Below are positions 60,350 to 64,000 of a stretch of DNA of 64,000 nucleotides, piece by piece. The translations under genes were made by a program, and so were the position numbers. The stretch lies in NCBI RefSeq assembly GCF_030272615.1, contig NC_081409.1, positions 474,046,573 through 474,110,572 on the forward strand, read 5' to 3'. How positions within the stretch are numbered: position 1 is the stretch's first letter; every line of letters starts with the position of its first letter. This DNA comes from Cryptomeria japonica. Lineage: Eukaryota; Streptophyta; Pinopsida; Cupressales; Cupressaceae. Below the pieces are notes generated by a model that had not been told where the DNA came from, ran no database searches, and was given only the letters and a program-made list of their open reading frames with translations.

Positions 60350-61865
60350 TGCTACTAAGTTCTGTTACTATTTAAACCCAAATTAACGAAGTCCATAAGA
60401 CAACCTACTCATGAAGCAGCAAGCTTGGAGATCCTTGAGCAAATATTCAGATCAAAGACGCAAAACCGTGGAAGTACTCGCACATCCAACACAAGGGCAA
60501 ATTAATCACCAAATAACTTATTGCAGAGTTTTCAAAAAACTCTACGTGATTTTTCTGGAAAAAATAGCTATTGCGTGTGGTTTTATTTGCAAAAATGGTC
60601 AGAAACATGTCTTGATAACTTATAAATTCAGGGACTGAGGGCAGGACATTTTTTCTGTCCACGACTGAGGGCACACAACTAACAAAGGTTTTATTCTAAT
60701 ATTTTAAATTTTTAACACTTCACAGTTCACAGTTAATACAAATTTTCTTTGGCATGTGATTGAGTTTTTTAGTGGTTGTCAAAATACATTAAAGATAAAT
60801 ATATACAAAATTAAAACCTGTATATACGTTATCTGCAAATGTGTACTTAATACCCTTTGCAACAAGGTCATATTACATTATGCAAATAAAATTATACAAC
60901 ACAAGCACTTATTAGCTTTTATATACAGAGTAAAAATCACAGATAAAATAGTACAGAATTAAAATCAAATACAAAACTTTTCTAGCAAGCATCAGCTGTT
61001 GAAAATGAAAGCATTTTAATCTTTTATGGTCCGTTATGTTGAACATAATGATTGATGTTGCTTTAGTTTTAAGCAGCCAAATTTTGCAAGTAGGGTCCCA
61101 TTGAACAATATGATGCTTATTAGGGAGGATGCCTCTATTCTTCATGGTGATATTATTATTCAGTGTCTTGCTTTTGAATGAATTCCCAGGATTGATTGGA
61201 AGGCTTTTTAATCTCTTCGCCATTGACTCCCTGTGCTGAAGTCTCTTTCGTAAGTTATATCTAGTTCTACTCCCTAGCTACTGATATGTAAAGAAAACAA
61301 AGGAAGAAAAAGAAATTAGTTGTACTTACTTTTATTGATAAATTGATAAATAGAACTAGATTTGCAGCTAAAATACAAATTGATCAGCAAAATAGAATCT
61401 CACATATACAACTATCAAACTCATGAGACAGATTTAATTCACAATCCCTGGACAGCAACGTAATAATATCTTCTGACCTATTAGAAAACCTTCCTGATAG
61501 ATACTTCAAAGTTCGAAGAAATAGTTCATGCTGAAATTCCCATAGTTTGGATACCCAAAGACAGTTAATCACTTCGCATACATGGAGGGCAGAAAGGAAT
61601 GAAAAAGAAGATTGGGGAGTGATAATTCTGTTTTTTGACATTTAGGAATCCAAAAAATCAGTGCTGGATGATAACTTCAAAAAAGGGTTCATGAAATATC
61701 ATTGCAATAGAGAATTGCAATATTTGCTTAAAATTGCAAATTGCTGACAACATTTTTTCAAGTGCCTGAAGTAGATTTGTTACATTGTCTTGTGCTTTTA
61801 TTTTCTATTTTTTATTTTTTATGTTGTCTCCCTTTTGCTAGGTTTCATTCCTATTTTTCTAAAAG
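60350..61865. other. No recognised feature; possible 5' region of the next hAT gene
   Basis: No coding text, and no convincing TIR. CAGGGACTGAGGGCAGGACA at about 60628 starts with CAGGG like some hAT termini, but a partner end is outside the window. Confidence 0.35.
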
Positions 61866-61867
61866 AA

Positions 61868-64000
61868 TGTGGCTTTTGCAAGTAAAAGAACTTCTAGTAA
61901 ACCGAGGGATCCTTACTAGAAACATGGGACATCAAGTGCACAGCGAAGAGAGGTTATTTGTATCCATTGCACTAAGCCTATGAACGATGACATAAATCAG
62001 CTCAAATATCACCTTGCACGGATCCCTTGCCAAAATGTTAGGCCATGTATAGAAGCTAGTGCAAAGGTTGGGAGGGAGGCAAAAGCACTCTTTACAGCAT
62101 TTGAGAATAGGAAATCAAATAAAACGAGATTATGGCAGCCTCAATCCCAAATATCAATTCTACAGGGTCACAAGGAGATGCACGGGGCTCTTCTTCCATT
62201 GGGCCATGGATTCGAGGATCACAAAGTGTGGGCAACCATACTTCTAGCTTTTTTGTTCCTCATAACACCCCTTCTCTGCAACCTTCATCGGAAGGTACTG
62301 TATGGAATAAAGAATTGCAACATGAGGCAAAGTTGGCATGTGCAAGATTTTGGTAAAAAAATAATATTCCATTCAATGTTGCTTCTAGTCTATATTGGGA
62401 ACAACTCATCAATGCATTGACTATGGCAGGTAACGAATTCAAGGCCCCAAATCGTCATGAGTTGAGTGGACCATTAATACAAAATGAAGTCGAAAACACA
62501 CATCAACAAGTGAAAGAACAAAGGAAAATTTGGGAAAAGAAAGGCAGCACCATTTTAATGGATAGGCAGACAAATTGCAGAAACAGGACACTCAACAACT
62601 TTTTAGTGGCTTCAGGGGGATAGTTAATATTTTCAAAATCAGTTGATGCCTTCAAAGAAATAAAAAAATGTTAAGACCTTGTGCAATGTGTTGGATGAGA
62701 TGGTGATAGAAGTGGGAGTGCAAAATGTCATTCAAATTGTGACCAACAATGCAATAGCATATGTTGCAATCAGTAGACTTCTGAAGGGGAGGCACCCAAC
62801 ATTATTTTCGAGCTCTTGTGCTGCCCATTGTCTTGACTTACTTCCTTGAGAGCATAAGAAAATTAAGTTTGATGAAGAATGTTGTTGAGGATGGAAGGAG
62901 TATCACAAAGTAAAACTACAACCACAGATGGGTCCTAAATGTTATGAGAGCACAATGATGGTAAGGATTTTGTGCAATCAGAAGTCACAAATTCCTATTA
63001 ATTTCCTCACATTGCAAAGCATATTACCTACATTACCCGATCTCAAACACATATTTGTGAGTGAAAGATGGTTGGAGAGTCCATATTGTAGGAAGGTTGA
63101 AGCACAAAAGGTTGTGAAAACCATTTTTGATGATAAAGTTGTCAAAGCCATGGAGGATATCATCAATGTGATTCTTCAAACTTCAATTGATGATTTATCT
63201 TTTACTTTTTTCTAATATTACAATTTGTTGATTTTGTTACGTTTTTTATATTTAGATCTCATAACCATTAGTTAGGGTTTTACAATTGGTGGATGGGAAT
63301 CAAAACCCCATTAAATGTCTAAATGAGGCCATGAATAAGACCAAAGAGGCAATTCAACATTTGTATAGGTCAAACAAGACCAAATATGAACTCAAATGGT
63401 GCATTGATCGAAGGTGAAACCAACAACTTCACCAACATATTCATATGCTATTGCCTACTATTTGAACCCCAAGTTTTATTTCTCCCCTACTTTCAAAGCA
63501 AGATGCAAAGGATCTTCTTAGCCTCAACATATGTATTAAGAAATTGGTTGATAATGTTAACCTTTGAGACATCATACTTGATGAGATGCAAAGTGAAGGT
63601 TGAAGGGGCATTGTTTTCTTCAAATCCTTAGCATTTGTAAGAGAGATGCTTCATAGCCTAGTAAAAAAAACGTGTCTAAATTTATTTTACTATTTTTGTT
63701 TTTCTTAAGTTTTTAGAATCCTTACTAAGTTATAAATGGCAATTGTTATCCTTGCAGATATGTGGTGAAAAGATTATGGTGCCACAATGCCTAATCTTCA
63801 AAAGCTTGCCATCTGCATTTTATCTCAGCCTTGTGCTTTTGGTTGTGACTGCAACTGGAGTGTTTATGGGGCCATTCACACAAAGAAGCAGAATATGTTG
63901 ACTCAAAAGTGTTTGAATGACTCTGTCTATGTGCGATACAAGTTTCAGTTGGATAAAAAGAAGGTACAAGAGCAGTGTTCGCATGAAGCACTTGACCTTG
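61868..64000 (+). pseudogene. Second hAT transposase pseudogene, truncated by window end
   Basis: A frame-shifted start region reads NMGHQVHSEE, then CIHCTKPMNDDINQLKYHLA (about 61952-62015), a BED zinc finger. DUF659 follows: ARFWYKNNIPFNVASSLYWE, NEFKAPNRHELSGPLIQNEV, ILMDRQTNCRNRTLNNFLVA (62340-62620; the DGWTD aspartate region reads DRQTN). Further text is VGVQNVIQIVTNNAIAYVA (the ITDNA aspartate is Asn), LPDLKHIFVSERWLESPY and AQKVVKTIFDDKVVKAMEDI. An 88-bp GT...AG intron fits at 63168-63255, then PLVRVLQLVDGNQNPIK and AMNKTKEAIQHLYRS. A second intron ends at 63757. Beyond it come MPNLQKLAICILSQPCAFGC and NWSVYGAIHTKKQNMLTQK, the hATC dimerisation domain. It belongs to a different hAT lineage from 53815-57278. 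Many stops and two catalytic changes: inactive. Confidence 0.85.

Noticed and set aside
60620-60690. CAGGG...CTGAGGGC as left TIR of the hAT gene at 61868
   Set aside because: Its partner end would lie outside the window and no duplication can be tested.

Overview
This window looks like intergenic DNA from a large seed-plant genome. A conifer or other gymnosperm is my best guess, because several LTR ends and the gypsy capsid/protease text resemble conifer repeats I know; that is inference, not proof. The sequence is AT-rich. I found no intact host gene, rRNA, tRNA, operon or CRISPR array. Almost every coding-like stretch is a decayed transposable element, and many elements sit inside one another. 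Where I could read both ends I report target-site duplications (TSDs), which fix the boundaries.

Layout. 1-8440: two diverged copies of an unclassified DDE-like transposase gene lie head to head (minus copy ending at 1159, plus copy starting at 4562). Long GA/CT tracts lie between them, and a solo LTR (4696-5934) interrupts the plus copy. 9045-11870: tandem repeats, including a satellite-like array that mixes ~163-bp and ~355-bp units. 11.9-20 kb: a minus-strand Ty3/gypsy relic split by a short L1-type LINE (15593-17607) with a perfect 16-bp TSD. 21385-22218: a hAT-like non-autonomous element. 24.4-25.6 kb: LINE RNase H relic. 27807-28748: solo LTR. 30806-34696: hAT-like element carrying a 2.8-kb solo LTR (31527-34309). 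35.3-36.3 kb: Ty1/copia reverse transcriptase relic. 36513-36961 and 38891-39868: two more hAT-like elements. 40.4-53.2 kb: a nest in which a 5.5-kb Ty1/copia with both LTRs (40820-46362) sits in a solo LTR (40797-47461), which sits in an older copia relic. 53475-57772: a nearly full-length hAT element with a recognisable three-exon transposase gene broken by a solo LTR. 59.6-60.3 kb: two tandem repeats. 61.87-64.0 kb: a second, different hAT transposase pseudogene that runs off the window.

The main points of interest are the head-to-head transposase pair; the set of hAT-like elements that share related terminal inverted repeats (TIRs) but use different short palindromic words near their ends; two of those elements flanked by the same octamer; the LINE that kept ORF1 but has no ORF2; the mixed-period array; and a high number of solo LTRs compared with complete elements. 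Nothing here can be shown to be an active system: every transposase and polyprotein I could read has stops, frameshifts or lost catalytic residues.
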